A stretch of DNA of 64,000 bases from Thermobifida alba (GTDB taxonomy: Bacteria > Actinomycetota > Actinomycetes > Streptosporangiales > Streptosporangiaceae), in the NCBI RefSeq assembly GCF_023208015.1, contig NZ_CP051627.1, positions 372,001 through 436,000 on the forward strand. The letters are read 5' to 3'. Positions 10,162-18,391 of this stretch are shown piece by piece. The position numbers and the translations under genes were made by a program. Position 1 is the stretch's first letter; every line of letters begins with the position of its first letter. A model generated the notes under the pieces. It did no database searches. It saw nothing but the letters and a program-made list of their open reading frames with translations, and was not told where the DNA came from.

Positions 10162-10863
10162 TCAGGCGTCGACGAACTCGGGGAGCGCGGGCCGTCCCAC
10201 GGCCCTGCGGTGGCTGGACGCGCCGAGTACCGCGGCCAGGTGGTGCTCGGTGGCCGCCAGGATGTCGCCGACGCGGACGTCGCGGCCCAGTTCGGCGCTC
10301 AGGGAGGTGACCCCGGCGTCGGAGATGCCGCAGGGGACGATCCGGTCGAACCACGACAGGTCGTTGTTGCAGTTCAGCGCGAACCCGTGCATCGTCACGC
10401 CCCGGGCGACCCGGCAGCCGATCGCGGCGACCTTGCGTTCGGGCAGGCCCCGTCCGGGGTCGGCGTCGAGCCACACCCCGGCGCGGCCCTCCACTCGCGT
10501 GCCGGCCAGGCCGAGGTCGCCGATCACCCGGATGACCGCCTCCTCCAGGGCGCGCACGTAGGCGACGACGTCCATCGGGGCGGGCAGTTTGACGATGGGG
10601 TAGGCGGTGAGCTGACCGGGGCCGTGCCAGGTGATCTTGCCGCCGCGGTCGATGTCGACGACCGGGGCGCCCGGATCGGCCAGCGGACGGTCCCAGGGGC
10701 CGGTGCGTTTGCCCGCGGTGTAGACCGGCTCGTGCTCCAGGAGCAGCACGGTGTCCGGCAGTTGATCGGCGACGCGGCGCTTGTGGAGCTGCCGCTGCAG
10801 TTCCCAGCCCTCCTCGTAGGGGACGGGGTCTTCGCCCAACCAGTGGTACAGGAGCTCACTCAC
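10162..10863 (-). CDS. lipB: Lipoyl(octanoyl) transferase
   Basis: 233 aa. It moves octanoate from acyl-carrier protein to lipoyl domains, the step before LipA. Family motifs: [14 protein letters not shown], the catalytic lysine in RKVAAIG, and the acyl-thioester cysteine in IVPCGI. The GTG at 10863 is chosen over an upstream ATG (10947) because GGTGGAGG lies just before it. The upstream extension would be a low-complexity Pro/Ala peptide. First gene of a lipB-lipA unit. Confidence 0.97.
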   Translation of the reverse strand: MSELLYHWLGEDPVPYEEGWELQRQLHKRRVADQLPDTVLLLEHEPVYTAGKRTGPWDRPLADPGAPVVDIDRGGKITWHGPGQLTAYPIVKLPAPMDVVAYVRALEEAVIRVIGDLGLAGTRVEGRAGVWLDADPGRGLPERKVAAIGCRVARGVTMHGFALNCNNDLSWFDRIVPCGISDAGVTSLSAELGRDVRVGDILAATEHHLAAVLGASSHRRAVGRPALPEFVDA

Positions 10864-11176
10864 GCCCTCCACCTTATGTGCTGGCTCCGACTCCGGCGCG
10901 GGCGCCGGGGAGCGGCACCCGCGGGGCCCGAAGGCGCGCCGCGGCATCCCGGATGCGGATTTCCAGGAAACAGCCCCATTCGCAACGTTGGGTGATAGTC
11001 TGGTTACATCGCGCTTGTCCGGCGGGGTGCCGTGACGAGCACGCCCCGGCGCCGGGACACGGTGGCCGGGACACGCAGACCTTGGTGGTGGGGATCACCA
11101 GGGGATGATGGTGGGGTATGCGGTGGGGCGGCACCTCCGGGTGCCGCCCCACCGTGCGTTCGCCGCCGGAGCCGGT
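10864..11176. other. Intergenic region between sucB and lipB
   Basis: This 313-bp stretch holds the lipB ribosome-binding site, presumably the lipB promoter (not identified), and the sucB terminator (11122-11153). I see no gene in it. Confidence 0.6.
11122..11153 (-). terminator. sucB terminator hairpin
   Basis: A perfect 14-bp stem, GGTGGGGCGGCACC (11122-11135) and its complement (11140-11153), has a 4-nt loop. It sits 23 bp beyond the sucB stop. Confidence 0.75.
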
Positions 11177-12955
11177 CTAGTCCAGCCCCAGGTCGGCCTC
11201 GAAGACGCCCTCCTCCAGACGCTGCTTGACGTCGGCGAGGAAGCGCGCGGCGTCGGCGCCGTCGATCAGCCGGTGGTCGTAGCTCAGCGACAGGTACACC
11301 ATCGAGCGGACCGTGATGACCTCGCCCAGCTGCGGGTCCTCCACCACCACCGGGCGCTTGACCACGGTGCCGGTGCTCAGGACCGCCACCTGCGGCTGGT
11401 TGATGATCGGGGTCTCCAGCAGCGCGCCGTAGGCCCCGCTGTCCACCAGGGTGAAGGTGCCGCCGCTCAACTCGTCCGGGGCCAGGCGGGCGGTGTGCGC
11501 GCGTTCGCTCAGGTCGGCGATCCTGCGGGCCAGGCCCCCCAGGCCGAGGTCCCCGGCGCCCTTGACCACCGGGGCCAGCACGCCCTGCTCGGTGTCGACC
11601 GCCACCGCGAGGTTCTCGGTGCTGTGGTAGGTGACCTCGGTGCCCTCGACCACCGCGTTGAGCTTCGGGTGCGCCTGCAACGCCTCCACCGTGGCCAGCG
11701 CGAAGAACGGGAAGAAGCCGAGCTCCACCCCCTCCGCGGCGGCGAACCGCTCGCCGGCCTGCTCCCGCAGCCGGGCGACCGCGGTGACGTCGACCTCCAC
11801 CACCTGGGTGAGCTGCGCGGAGGTGCGCAGCGACTCGACCATCTGCTCGGCGATGGTCTGCCGCAGCCGGGACATCGTCTCGGTGCGGCCCCGCAGGGCG
11901 GAGTCGGCGGCGGACCGCGGCGCGGCAGCGGCGGGCGCGGGCCGGGCCGCGGCGGCGCGCTGCAGCTCACGCTTGCGGCGCGCGGCCTCCAGGACGTCCT
12001 GCTTGCGGATACGGCCGCCCACACCGGTGCCCCTGACCTGGGACAGGTCCACACCCTCCTGGGCGGCGAGCTTGCGCACCAGCGGGGTGACGTACCCCTC
12101 GCTGGTCGCGTCGGTCCCCGAGACCTGCCCGGTGCCGCTCAGCGTCCCCAGGTCCACGGTCGGGGTCTCCTCCTCGCGGGTGCGCCGGGGGCGCGGCGCG
12201 GCGGCGGGCTCCGGCTCCGGTGCGGGCTGCGCGGCGGGGGCCGGGGCCTCCTCGGCGGCGGGCTGCGGCGCGGGCTCCGGCTCCGCCTCCGGTGCGGGAG
12301 CGGCGGGTGCGGGCTGCGCCGCGGGCGCCTGCCCGGCGGTGCCGATGATCGCGATCTGGGCGCCCACCTCGACGGTCTCGTCCTCGCCGACCAGGATCTT
12401 GGTCAGCACGCCGGAGACGGGGGAGGGGATCTCGGTGTCGACCTTGTCGGTCGAGACCTCAAGGAGCGGCTCGTCGGCCTCGACGGTGTCGCCCTCCTGC
12501 TTGAGCCACTGGGTGACGGTGCCCTCGGTGACGCTTTCCCCCAACGCGGGCATGGAGACGGCGGTCGACGCGCCGGAAGCGGCCTCCGGAGCCTCCGGCG
12601 CGGCGGGGGCCGGGGCCTCCTCGGCGGCGGGCTGCGGCGCGGGCTCCGGCTCCGGTGCGGGCTCGGCAGCCGCCTGGGCGGCCTCCTCGGGACCGGACTG
12701 CGCCGCGGGCGCCTCGTCGGCGCCGCTGATGATCGCGATCTGGGCGCCCACCTCGACGGTCTCGTCCTCGCCGACCAGGATCTTGGTCAGCACGCCGGAG
12801 ACGGGGGAGGGGATCTCGGTGTCGACCTTGTCGGTCGAGACCTCAAGGAGCGGCTCGTCGGCCTCGACGGTGTCGCCTTCCTGCTTGAGCCATTGGGTGA
12901 CGGTGCCCTCGGTGACGCTTTCGCCCAACGCGGGCATGGAGATGGGAGTCGACAT
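11177..12955 (-). CDS. sucB: Dihydrolipoamide acyltransferase (E2) with two lipoyl domains
   Basis: 592 aa E2 component of a 2-oxo acid dehydrogenase complex. Order: lipoyl domain 1 (lipoyl Lys43 in TDKVD), Ala/Pro/Glu linker, lipoyl domain 2 (Lys171), second linker, E3/E1-binding domain ([10 protein letters not shown], around 300-340), then the catalytic domain ending in YDHRLIDGA (His561, Asp565). Actinomycete proteins of this type are usually called SucB but can serve the pyruvate complex too, so substrate is uncertain. Start is the ATG at 12955 with AGAGGA upstream. lpd (E3) is directly upstream and lipB-lipA downstream. The two lipoyl domains are nearly identical in DNA. Confidence 0.95.
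   Translation of the reverse strand: MSTPISMPALGESVTEGTVTQWLKQEGDTVEADEPLLEVSTDKVDTEIPSPVSGVLTKILVGEDETVEVGAQIAIISGADEAPAAQSGPEEAAQAAAEPAPEPEPAPQPAAEEAPAPAAPEAPEAASGASTAVSMPALGESVTEGTVTQWLKQEGDTVEADEPLLEVSTDKVDTEIPSPVSGVLTKILVGEDETVEVGAQIAIIGTAGQAPAAQPAPAAPAPEAEPEPAPQPAAEEAPAPAAQPAPEPEPAAAPRPRRTREEETPTVDLGTLSGTGQVSGTDATSEGYVTPLVRKLAAQEGVDLSQVRGTGVGGRIRKQDVLEAARRKRELQRAAAARPAPAAAAPRSAADSALRGRTETMSRLRQTIAEQMVESLRTSAQLTQVVEVDVTAVARLREQAGERFAAAEGVELGFFPFFALATVEALQAHPKLNAVVEGTEVTYHSTENLAVAVDTEQGVLAPVVKGAGDLGLGGLARRIADLSERAHTARLAPDELSGGTFTLVDSGAYGALLETPIINQPQVAVLSTGTVVKRPVVVEDPQLGEVITVRSMVYLSLSYDHRLIDGADAARFLADVKQRLEEGVFEADLGLD
12344..12558 (-). repeat. Direct repeat copy A: second lipoyl domain of sucB
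   Basis: This ~215-bp segment repeats at 12728-12942, offset by exactly 384 bp (128 codons). I count three differences over the aligned span. It encodes lipoyl domain 2, and parts of the flanking Ala/Pro linker repeat too. Confidence 0.9.
12728..12942 (-). repeat. Direct repeat copy B: first lipoyl domain of sucB
   Basis: Partner of 12344-12558; encodes lipoyl domain 1. The near-identity at synonymous sites suggests recent duplication or gene conversion. Confidence 0.9.
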
Positions 12956-12993
12956 GTGTTCCTCTTGAGTGAGCGGTCGCAAGAACGACGAGA

Positions 12994-13030
12994 GCGGGTG
13001 GGCGGACGCCCGCGGGGCCCGCCCACCCGC
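12994..13030 (-). terminator. lpd terminator hairpin
   Basis: GCGGGTGGGC (12994-13003) pairs with GCCCACCCGC (13021-13030) around a GC-rich internal loop, 6 bp beyond the lpd stop. It implies that lpd and sucB are not simply one transcript. Confidence 0.6.
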
Positions 13031-13036
13031 GACGGG

Positions 13037-14416
13037 TCAGTCGTGGACGTGCAGCGGCTTGCCCGCCAGCGCCAGGTGCGCCTCGCCCAGCGCCTCCGAC
13101 TGCGTCGGGTGCGCGTGGATGAGCTGCGCCACCTCGGAGGGCAGCGCCTCCCAGTTGTAGATCAGCTGGCCCTCGGTGACCAGTTCGCCGACCCGGCTGC
13201 CCACCATGTGCACGCCCAGGACCGGGCCGTCCTTGGCCGCGATGACCTTGACCGCGCCCTGCGTCTGCAGGATCTGGCTCTTGCCGTTGCCCGCCAGGTT
13301 GTAGACGAACTCGGTGGTCTCGATCCCGCGCTCGGCCGCGGTCTTGGAGGTGATGCCCACGGACGCCACCTCCGGATCGGAGTAGGTGACCCGGGGGACG
13401 CCGTCGTAGTCGATGTTCACCGGGTTCAGCCCGGCGATGTGCTCGGCCACGAAGATGCCCTCGGCGAAGCCGACGTGCGCCAGCTGCAGGGTGGGGATGA
13501 GGTCGCCCACCGCGTAGATGTTGCCCACGCCGGTGTGCAGGTTCTCGTCGACCTGGACGAAGCCGCGCTCCAGCCGGATGCCGGCCTCCTCGAAGCCCAG
13601 CCCCTGCGAGACCGGGCTGCGGCCCACGGCCACCAGCAGCAGCTCGCCCTCGACGGTCTTGCCGTTGGCCAGCGTCATGCTGACCCCGGTCTCGGTGGTC
13701 TTGACGCTCTCGAACGGGCTGCCCAGCTCGAACTTGATGCCGCGCTTGCGGAAGGCCCGCTCCAGCAGCTTGGAGCTGGACTCCTCCTCCGCGGGGACCA
13801 GGTGCGGCAGGGCCTCGACGATGGTCACCTCGGCGCCGAAGGAACGCCACACGCTGGCGAACTCCACGCCGATGACGCCGCCGCCCAGGATGATCGCGGA
13901 CTTGGGGACGCGGTCCAGCCGGAGGGCCTCGTAGCTGGTGATGATCCGCTCGCCGTCCAGGTCCAGACCGGGCAGGGAGCGTGCCTGGGAGCCGGTGGCC
14001 AGCACGATGTTGGCGCCCTTGTAGACCGCGCCGTTGACGGTGACCTCGTCGACGCCGGTCAGCTTGCCCTCGCCCTCCACGACGGTGATGCCGTGGGACT
14101 TGATCAGGCCGGTCAGGCCGCGGTGCAGGCCGCTGACGACCTTGTCCTTGTACTTGTGCACACCGGCCATGTCGATGGCGCCGAACGAGGACTGGACACC
14201 GAACTTCTCGCTCGCGCGGACGGTGTCGGCGACCTCGCCGGCGTGCAGCAGGGCCTTGGTCGGGATGCAGCCGTAGTGCAGGCAGGTGCCGCCGAGCTTG
14301 TCTTTCTCGATCAGGGCGACACGCATGCCGAGTTCGGAGGCGCGGATGGCGGCCGCGTAGCCACCGCTACCGGCGCCCAGGATGACGAGGTCGAATGTGC
14401 CGCCGCTCTCACTCAC
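13037..14416 (-). CDS. lpd: Dihydrolipoyl dehydrogenase (E3)
   Basis: 459 aa FAD flavoprotein that reoxidises lipoyl groups with NAD+. It shows the FAD-binding GAGSGGYAAA, the redox disulfide in GGTCLHYGC (Cys45/Cys50), the NAD-binding GGGVIGVEFAS, and the C-terminal catalytic HAHPTQSE (His436, Glu441). Start is the GTG at 14416 with AAGGAGTG upstream. It lies between pepA (upstream, 86 bp) and sucB (downstream, 81 bp), all on the minus strand. A hairpin follows its stop. Confidence 0.98.
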   Translation of the reverse strand: MSESGGTFDLVILGAGSGGYAAAIRASELGMRVALIEKDKLGGTCLHYGCIPTKALLHAGEVADTVRASEKFGVQSSFGAIDMAGVHKYKDKVVSGLHRGLTGLIKSHGITVVEGEGKLTGVDEVTVNGAVYKGANIVLATGSQARSLPGLDLDGERIITSYEALRLDRVPKSAIILGGGVIGVEFASVWRSFGAEVTIVEALPHLVPAEEESSSKLLERAFRKRGIKFELGSPFESVKTTETGVSMTLANGKTVEGELLLVAVGRSPVSQGLGFEEAGIRLERGFVQVDENLHTGVGNIYAVGDLIPTLQLAHVGFAEGIFVAEHIAGLNPVNIDYDGVPRVTYSDPEVASVGITSKTAAERGIETTEFVYNLAGNGKSQILQTQGAVKVIAAKDGPVLGVHMVGSRVGELVTEGQLIYNWEALPSEVAQLIHAHPTQSEALGEAHLALAGKPLHVHD

Positions 14417-14502
14417 GGGAAGGACACTCCTTGACTGGTTTCTGCGGTGTGATCGCACACCGTTGGCGAGCCCGGACGCGGCTCAAGACGTCCGGTCTTG
14501 GG

Positions 14503-16002
14503 TTATTCGGCTCTTTCGGCGAGGGACTCGGCGAGGCGAACGAGGGTGCGCGTCGCCGCGCCCGTGCCCCCCTTGGGGGTGTAACCGTGGGGCTGCCCCT
14601 GGTTGAACGCCGGTCCGGCGATGTCCAGGTGCGCCCACTTGACTCCGTCCGCGATGAACTCCTTGAGGAAGACTCCGGCGCTGAGCATGCCGCCCCAGCG
14701 CTCCCCCGCGACGTTGGCGATGTCGGCGACCGAGGAGTCCAGGCCCTTGCGCAGCTCCTCGGGCAGCGGCATGGGCCAGGCCGCCTCGCCGGCGTCCGCG
14801 GCCGCGGCCACCACCTGCTCGCGCACCGCGTCGTCGTTGGCCATCACCGCGAAGACCCGGGTGCCCAGCGCGACCAGTTGCGCACCGGTCAGCGTGGCCA
14901 CGTCCACGATCAGGTCGGGATCGTCCTCGTGCGCGCGCACCAGCGCGTCGGCCATCACCAGGCGGCCCTCCGCGTCGGTGTTGAGCACCTCCACGGTCTT
15001 GCCGCCGTAGACGGTCAGCACGTCGGAGGGGCGCTGCGCGGTGCCGCTGGGCATGTTCTCGGCGATCGCGAGGTAGCCGACGACGTTCACCGCGGGACGG
15101 AGCTCGGCGATGGCGCGCATCGCGGCCAGCACCGCCGCAGCGCCTCCCATGTCGGACTTCATCCAGTCCATCGACGCGGCGGGCTTGAGCGACAGGCCGC
15201 CGGAGTCGAAGGTGATGCCCTTGCCGACGAGCGCGAGCGTCTTGGCCGCCTCCGGGTGGCTGTAGGACAGGCGGACCAGACGCGGCGGGTTGGCCGACCC
15301 CTGACCGACCCCGACGATCCCGCCGTAACCGCCCTCGACCAGCGCTTTCTCGTCGAGGACCGTCACGTCCAGGCCGCTGTCCCGGCCGACCTGCTCGGCG
15401 ATTCCCGCGAGGTCCGCGGGGCACAGGTCGGCGGGCGCGGTGTTGACCAGGTCGCGGGCGAGGCCGACCGAGGCGGCCAGCACCTCGGCGCGCCGCACCG
15501 CCTCGGCCGCGTCGGCGGCCCCGCTGACCACGGTCAGGGCCTCAAGAGGGGCCTGCTCGGAGTCGGTGCGGTAGCGGTCGAAGGAGTAGCCGCCCAGCAG
15601 CGCGCCCAGCGCCGCGGCGGCGGCCAGCTCGCCGGTCTCGGCCGGCAGCGCGAGGACGACCCGGGACTTGCCGCGCAGCGAGCGCAGCGCGGCTCCCGCG
15701 GCGCGCGCCACGGTGTCGGCGGAGACCGACTCCCCCTCGGCGGGGGCCGGACCGAGGCCGACCGCGACCACCACCGGAGCCGCGACGGCCCCCAGGGCCG
15801 GGACGGTGCGCACCTCCTCCACCGCTGTGGTGGCGCCCAGCAGCGTCAGGGCCGCGCCGAGCCCGCCGGAGAAGGCGGAGTCGACGTCGTGAGCGCCCGA
15901 CGCGGGCACGGGGCCGTCGGCCCCGGAGTGGTAGCCGACGACGACCGCGTCAGCGTCGAGCGAACGTGGGGACTCGGATTTGACTTCCAGCGACGTGCTC
16001 AC
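14503..16002 (-). CDS. pepA: Leucyl aminopeptidase (M17 family)
   Basis: 499 aa cytosolic dizinc/dimanganese aminopeptidase. The N-terminal regulatory domain is diverged, as usual. The catalytic domain has VGKGITFDSGG (metal and catalytic Lys), the SDMGGAA stretch, and NTDAEGRL (metal ligands and the arginine). Start is the GTG at 16002; longer in-frame extensions upstream are Arg-rich and unlikely. Downstream, lpd follows after 86 bp. Confidence 0.96.
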   Translation of the reverse strand: MSTSLEVKSESPRSLDADAVVVGYHSGADGPVPASGAHDVDSAFSGGLGAALTLLGATTAVEEVRTVPALGAVAAPVVVAVGLGPAPAEGESVSADTVARAAGAALRSLRGKSRVVLALPAETGELAAAAALGALLGGYSFDRYRTDSEQAPLEALTVVSGAADAAEAVRRAEVLAASVGLARDLVNTAPADLCPADLAGIAEQVGRDSGLDVTVLDEKALVEGGYGGIVGVGQGSANPPRLVRLSYSHPEAAKTLALVGKGITFDSGGLSLKPAASMDWMKSDMGGAAAVLAAMRAIAELRPAVNVVGYLAIAENMPSGTAQRPSDVLTVYGGKTVEVLNTDAEGRLVMADALVRAHEDDPDLIVDVATLTGAQLVALGTRVFAVMANDDAVREQVVAAAADAGEAAWPMPLPEELRKGLDSSVADIANVAGERWGGMLSAGVFLKEFIADGVKWAHLDIAGPAFNQGQPHGYTPKGGTGAATRTLVRLAESLAERAE

Positions 16003-16130
16003 AGTCCTGATGCTAGTCCTTGCACTCTGCGGGCGGCACACGCGTCGCAGGCGCGCCCCGGAATCCGCGCGGGGCGGTCGGGGACGCTCCGTGACCCGTG
16101 TGGGACGCACCGATTCGTTTGGTGTGATCC

Positions 16131-16147
16131 CCGCCGGGAACCGGCGG
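16131..16147 (-). terminator. Possible cobS terminator hairpin
   Basis: CCGCCGG, GAA loop, CCGGCGG, in the 192-bp gap after the cobS stop. A short but perfect 7-bp stem. Confidence 0.35.
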
Positions 16148-16194
16148 AACCGGGAGGACCGTGAGTGATTTTATGTGAACAGATGTGATTCTGC

Positions 16195-16959
16195 TTACAG
16201 GGCCGCGGCGGCCACCAGGGCGGCGGCCGCCGCGGTCTCGGCGAGCGCGCCCAGCACGTCGCCGGTCACCCCGCCCAGCCGGCGGCGCAGCCGCAGCAGC
16301 AGCCCGCCCGCCGCCGCCAGGCCCGCCCCCACCGCGACCGGCCACGTCCCGTCCCCCGCCGCCCCGGCCAGCAGCACGGCGCAGGTGACCGCCGCCGCGG
16401 CCGGAAGGGGCACACTCCGGGCCACGAACGCGCCCAGGCCCTCCGGCCGCGCCGCACCCACCAGGGGCGTGCACGCCCAGGTGATGGCCAGCCGCCCCGA
16501 CAGCAGGGCCGCGCCCAGACCCCACAGGGCCGCCGCCGCCCCCTCCGCGGCCAGCGCCGCCAGGGACGCCACCTGCACCAGCACCACGAGGACCAGGGTG
16601 ACCACCCCGAACGGGCCGATGTCGGAACGCCGCATGATCTCCAGCGCCCGGTCGGCCGCGGCGCCGCTGCCCAACCCGTCGGCGACGTCGGCCAGACCGT
16701 CCAGGTGCAGGCCCCGGGTCAGCAGGGCCAGCGCCCCCACCGCCAGCACCGCGGCCAGCAGCGGGGACAGGCCGAGCAGCAGCGCGCCCGCCAGCACGGC
16801 CCCGGCCAGGGCGGTCAGCAGCACGCCCACCAGCGGGGCCGCGGCCATCGCCCAGGCGGCCACGGTGCGGTCCACCCGCGTCACCCGCACGGGGATCGCC
16901 GTCAGCGTGCCCACCGCCATCCGCAGCCCGGCGGCGCAGTCGCGCACCACCCCCCTCAC
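16195..16959 (-). CDS. cobS: Adenosylcobinamide-GDP ribazoletransferase
   Basis: 254 aa polytopic membrane enzyme that joins adenosylcobinamide-GDP to alpha-ribazole (phosphate) in the last part of cobalamin synthesis. The family signature is clear: RGLHLDGLADVADGLGS, then EIMRRSDIGPFGV. The rest is a run of Ala/Leu/Val-rich transmembrane helices. The GTG start at 16959 overlaps the cobU stop in a GTGA, so the two genes are translationally coupled. No cobT or cobC is in the window. Confidence 0.95.
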   Translation of the reverse strand: MRGVVRDCAAGLRMAVGTLTAIPVRVTRVDRTVAAWAMAAAPLVGVLLTALAGAVLAGALLLGLSPLLAAVLAVGALALLTRGLHLDGLADVADGLGSGAAADRALEIMRRSDIGPFGVVTLVLVVLVQVASLAALAAEGAAAALWGLGAALLSGRLAITWACTPLVGAARPEGLGAFVARSVPLPAAAAVTCAVLLAGAAGDGTWPVAVGAGLAAAGGLLLRLRRRLGGVTGDVLGALAETAAAAALVAAAAL

Positions 16960-18038
16960 GGCAGCGGGACGACCCGTCCGGCCGTGGCCAGCACGACCTC
17001 CTCGGACTCGGCGGCGAGCAGCTGGTTGAGGCGTCCCAGCCAGTCCCGGAACAGGCCGCCGCTCGCGGTCGGCGGCACCACCCCCGAGCCCACCTCGTTG
17101 GTCACCGCCACCACGTAGGCCCCGCTGGCACGCCACGCCGCCACCAGCGCGTCCACCCGTGCGGCCAGCCGCTCCTCGGCGTCGGCGGGTGCCTGCTCCG
17201 CCCACATCCCGCAGTCCTCCATGGCCCGGGCCAGCCACGTGCCCACACAGTCGAACAGCACCGCGCCGTCCGCCTCCGCCAGCACCGACGCGGCGTCCGG
17301 CGTCTCCACCGTGCGCCACCACGACGGGCGTCGCGCCCGGTGCTCGGCCACCCGCCGCGCCCACGACCGGTCCTCCTCCGGGTCGGGGGCGGGGCCGGTG
17401 GCCAGGTAGAGCACCTCGGGCTCGCCCAGCAGCCGCCGCTCGGCCTCCGCCGACTTGCCCGACCGGGCGCCCCCGGTGACCAGCACCCGGTAGGGCCCGT
17501 GCGGCCGGGACGGCGGCCAGGCCGAGGGCGGGCAGCGCAACTCCTGGCCGTCGGAGGGGGCCAGCGCCCCCCACAGCCGCGCCCGGCGGGCGAACTCCGC
17601 GGGGGAGTGCACCCGGTGGTCGCCGCCCACCGCCACCACGGCGGTGGTGAGCCCGACGACCCCCGCCCGCCGCAGCGCGCCGATCGTCTCGGGCGACTCC
17701 ACCACGTCCACCAGCACCAGGTCGGCCCGGTGCGGCGGGCGGGGGTCGCCGGGGTCGACGCCCTCGGGAGGCTCGGCGGGCGCGTCGGGACGCGCGTACA
17801 GCAGGCGGCCGCCGTCCGCGCCGTCGACCCGCAGACCGTACGGCGTCTGCGCCACCGAGTAGCCGTCGGGAACCAGGTTCGGAACGGGCGCGTCGGGGGA
17901 GGACAGGCTCAGGAGGTCGTCGACGGTCACCCTCAGGGGCAGCCGGCGGCGGTTGACGGCGCGGTTGCAGGAGGCGCAACGGCAGTGGGGAGCGGGCCAC
18001 CCCGCGGCCCCGGCCGTTCCGGCGAGACGAATACGCAC
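16956..18038 (-). CDS. cobU: CobU-type adenosylcobinamide kinase/guanylyltransferase fused to an MBL-like N-terminus
   Basis: 360 aa. The C-terminal half (~185-360) is CobU: P-loop TGGARSGKS, VLYLATGPAPDPE, the GTWLAR region and TNEVGSGVVP. This domain phosphorylates and guanylylates adenosylcobinamide. The N-terminal ~170 residues start RIRLAGTAGAAGWPAPHCRCASC, the way cyclic-phosphodiesterase/PqqB-like metallo-beta-lactamase proteins begin. They keep a C-x-C-x2-C but lack the HxHxDH metal motif, so this half is probably not a hydrolase. Start GTG at 18038 has a weak ribosome-binding site. It is coupled to cobS by a 4-bp overlap. Confidence 0.9.
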   Translation of the reverse strand: MRIRLAGTAGAAGWPAPHCRCASCNRAVNRRRLPLRVTVDDLLSLSSPDAPVPNLVPDGYSVAQTPYGLRVDGADGGRLLYARPDAPAEPPEGVDPGDPRPPHRADLVLVDVVESPETIGALRRAGVVGLTTAVVAVGGDHRVHSPAEFARRARLWGALAPSDGQELRCPPSAWPPSRPHGPYRVLVTGGARSGKSAEAERRLLGEPEVLYLATGPAPDPEEDRSWARRVAEHRARRPSWWRTVETPDAASVLAEADGAVLFDCVGTWLARAMEDCGMWAEQAPADAEERLAARVDALVAAWRASGAYVVAVTNEVGSGVVPPTASGGLFRDWLGRLNQLLAAESEEVVLATAGRVVPLP

Positions 18039-18056
18039 GTCCGCTAGTTAACCGCA

Positions 18057-18068
18057 TCGCAGCTGCGA
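18057..18068. promoter_or_regulatory. 12-bp palindrome between divergent genes
   Basis: TCGCAGCTGCGA is a perfect palindrome in the 107-bp gap between cobU (minus) and the small gene at 18146 (plus). It could be an operator. No factor can be named. Confidence 0.3.
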
Positions 18069-18145
18069 GGATGTCCGACACGGGCGGGACCGCGGACCCG
18101 CCGGAGGACGGCAGGCGGCCGACGGACACGGATTGAGGAGCGCAC

Positions 18146-18352
18146 ATGGCGTGGAGCTGGCGGTACGAGACGGCCGACGGGACGGTGCTGGGCGGCGCGG
18201 AGCTGCCCGAGGAGCTGTTCCCCTCGCGCGGTGACGCCGAGAGCTGGCTGGGCGAGACGTGGCGGCGGCTGCGGGACGCCGGAGCCGAGCGCGTCACCCT
18301 CTTCGACGGGGACACCGCCACCTACACGATGAGCCTCAACGACGAGATCTGA
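18146..18352 (+). CDS. Small conserved hypothetical protein
   Basis: 68 aa, soluble and acidic, with three tryptophans (WSWRYE, ESWLGETWRRL) and a C-terminal LFDGDTATYTMSLNDE. I recognise the type as a short protein common in actinomycetes but know no function. The ATG has GAGGAG upstream, so expression is likely. It is divergent from cobU and convergent with the ATPase gene at 18392, with a perfect hairpin between. Confidence 0.75.
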   Translation: MAWSWRYETADGTVLGGAELPEELFPSRGDAESWLGETWRRLRDAGAERVTLFDGDTATYTMSLNDEI

Positions 18353-18356
18353 ATCC

Positions 18357-18391
18357 GGGCGGGCGGCCGGGGCGCGCCCGGCCGCCCGCCC
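18357..18391. terminator. Bidirectional hairpin terminator
   Basis: A perfect 15-bp stem, GGGCGGGCGGCCGGG (18357-18371) with its complement (18377-18391), has a 5-nt loop. It abuts the stop codon of the minus-strand ATPase gene. Confidence 0.75.

Noticed and set aside
11169-11182. GGTCTAGTCCA resembling a DasR site at the sucB stop codon
   Set aside because: It overlaps a coding end downstream of the gene, has no promoter nearby and breaks palindromy; likely chance.
18039-18145. Possible cobalamin riboswitch before cobU
   Set aside because: The 107-bp gap is too short and lacks the B12-box sequence.
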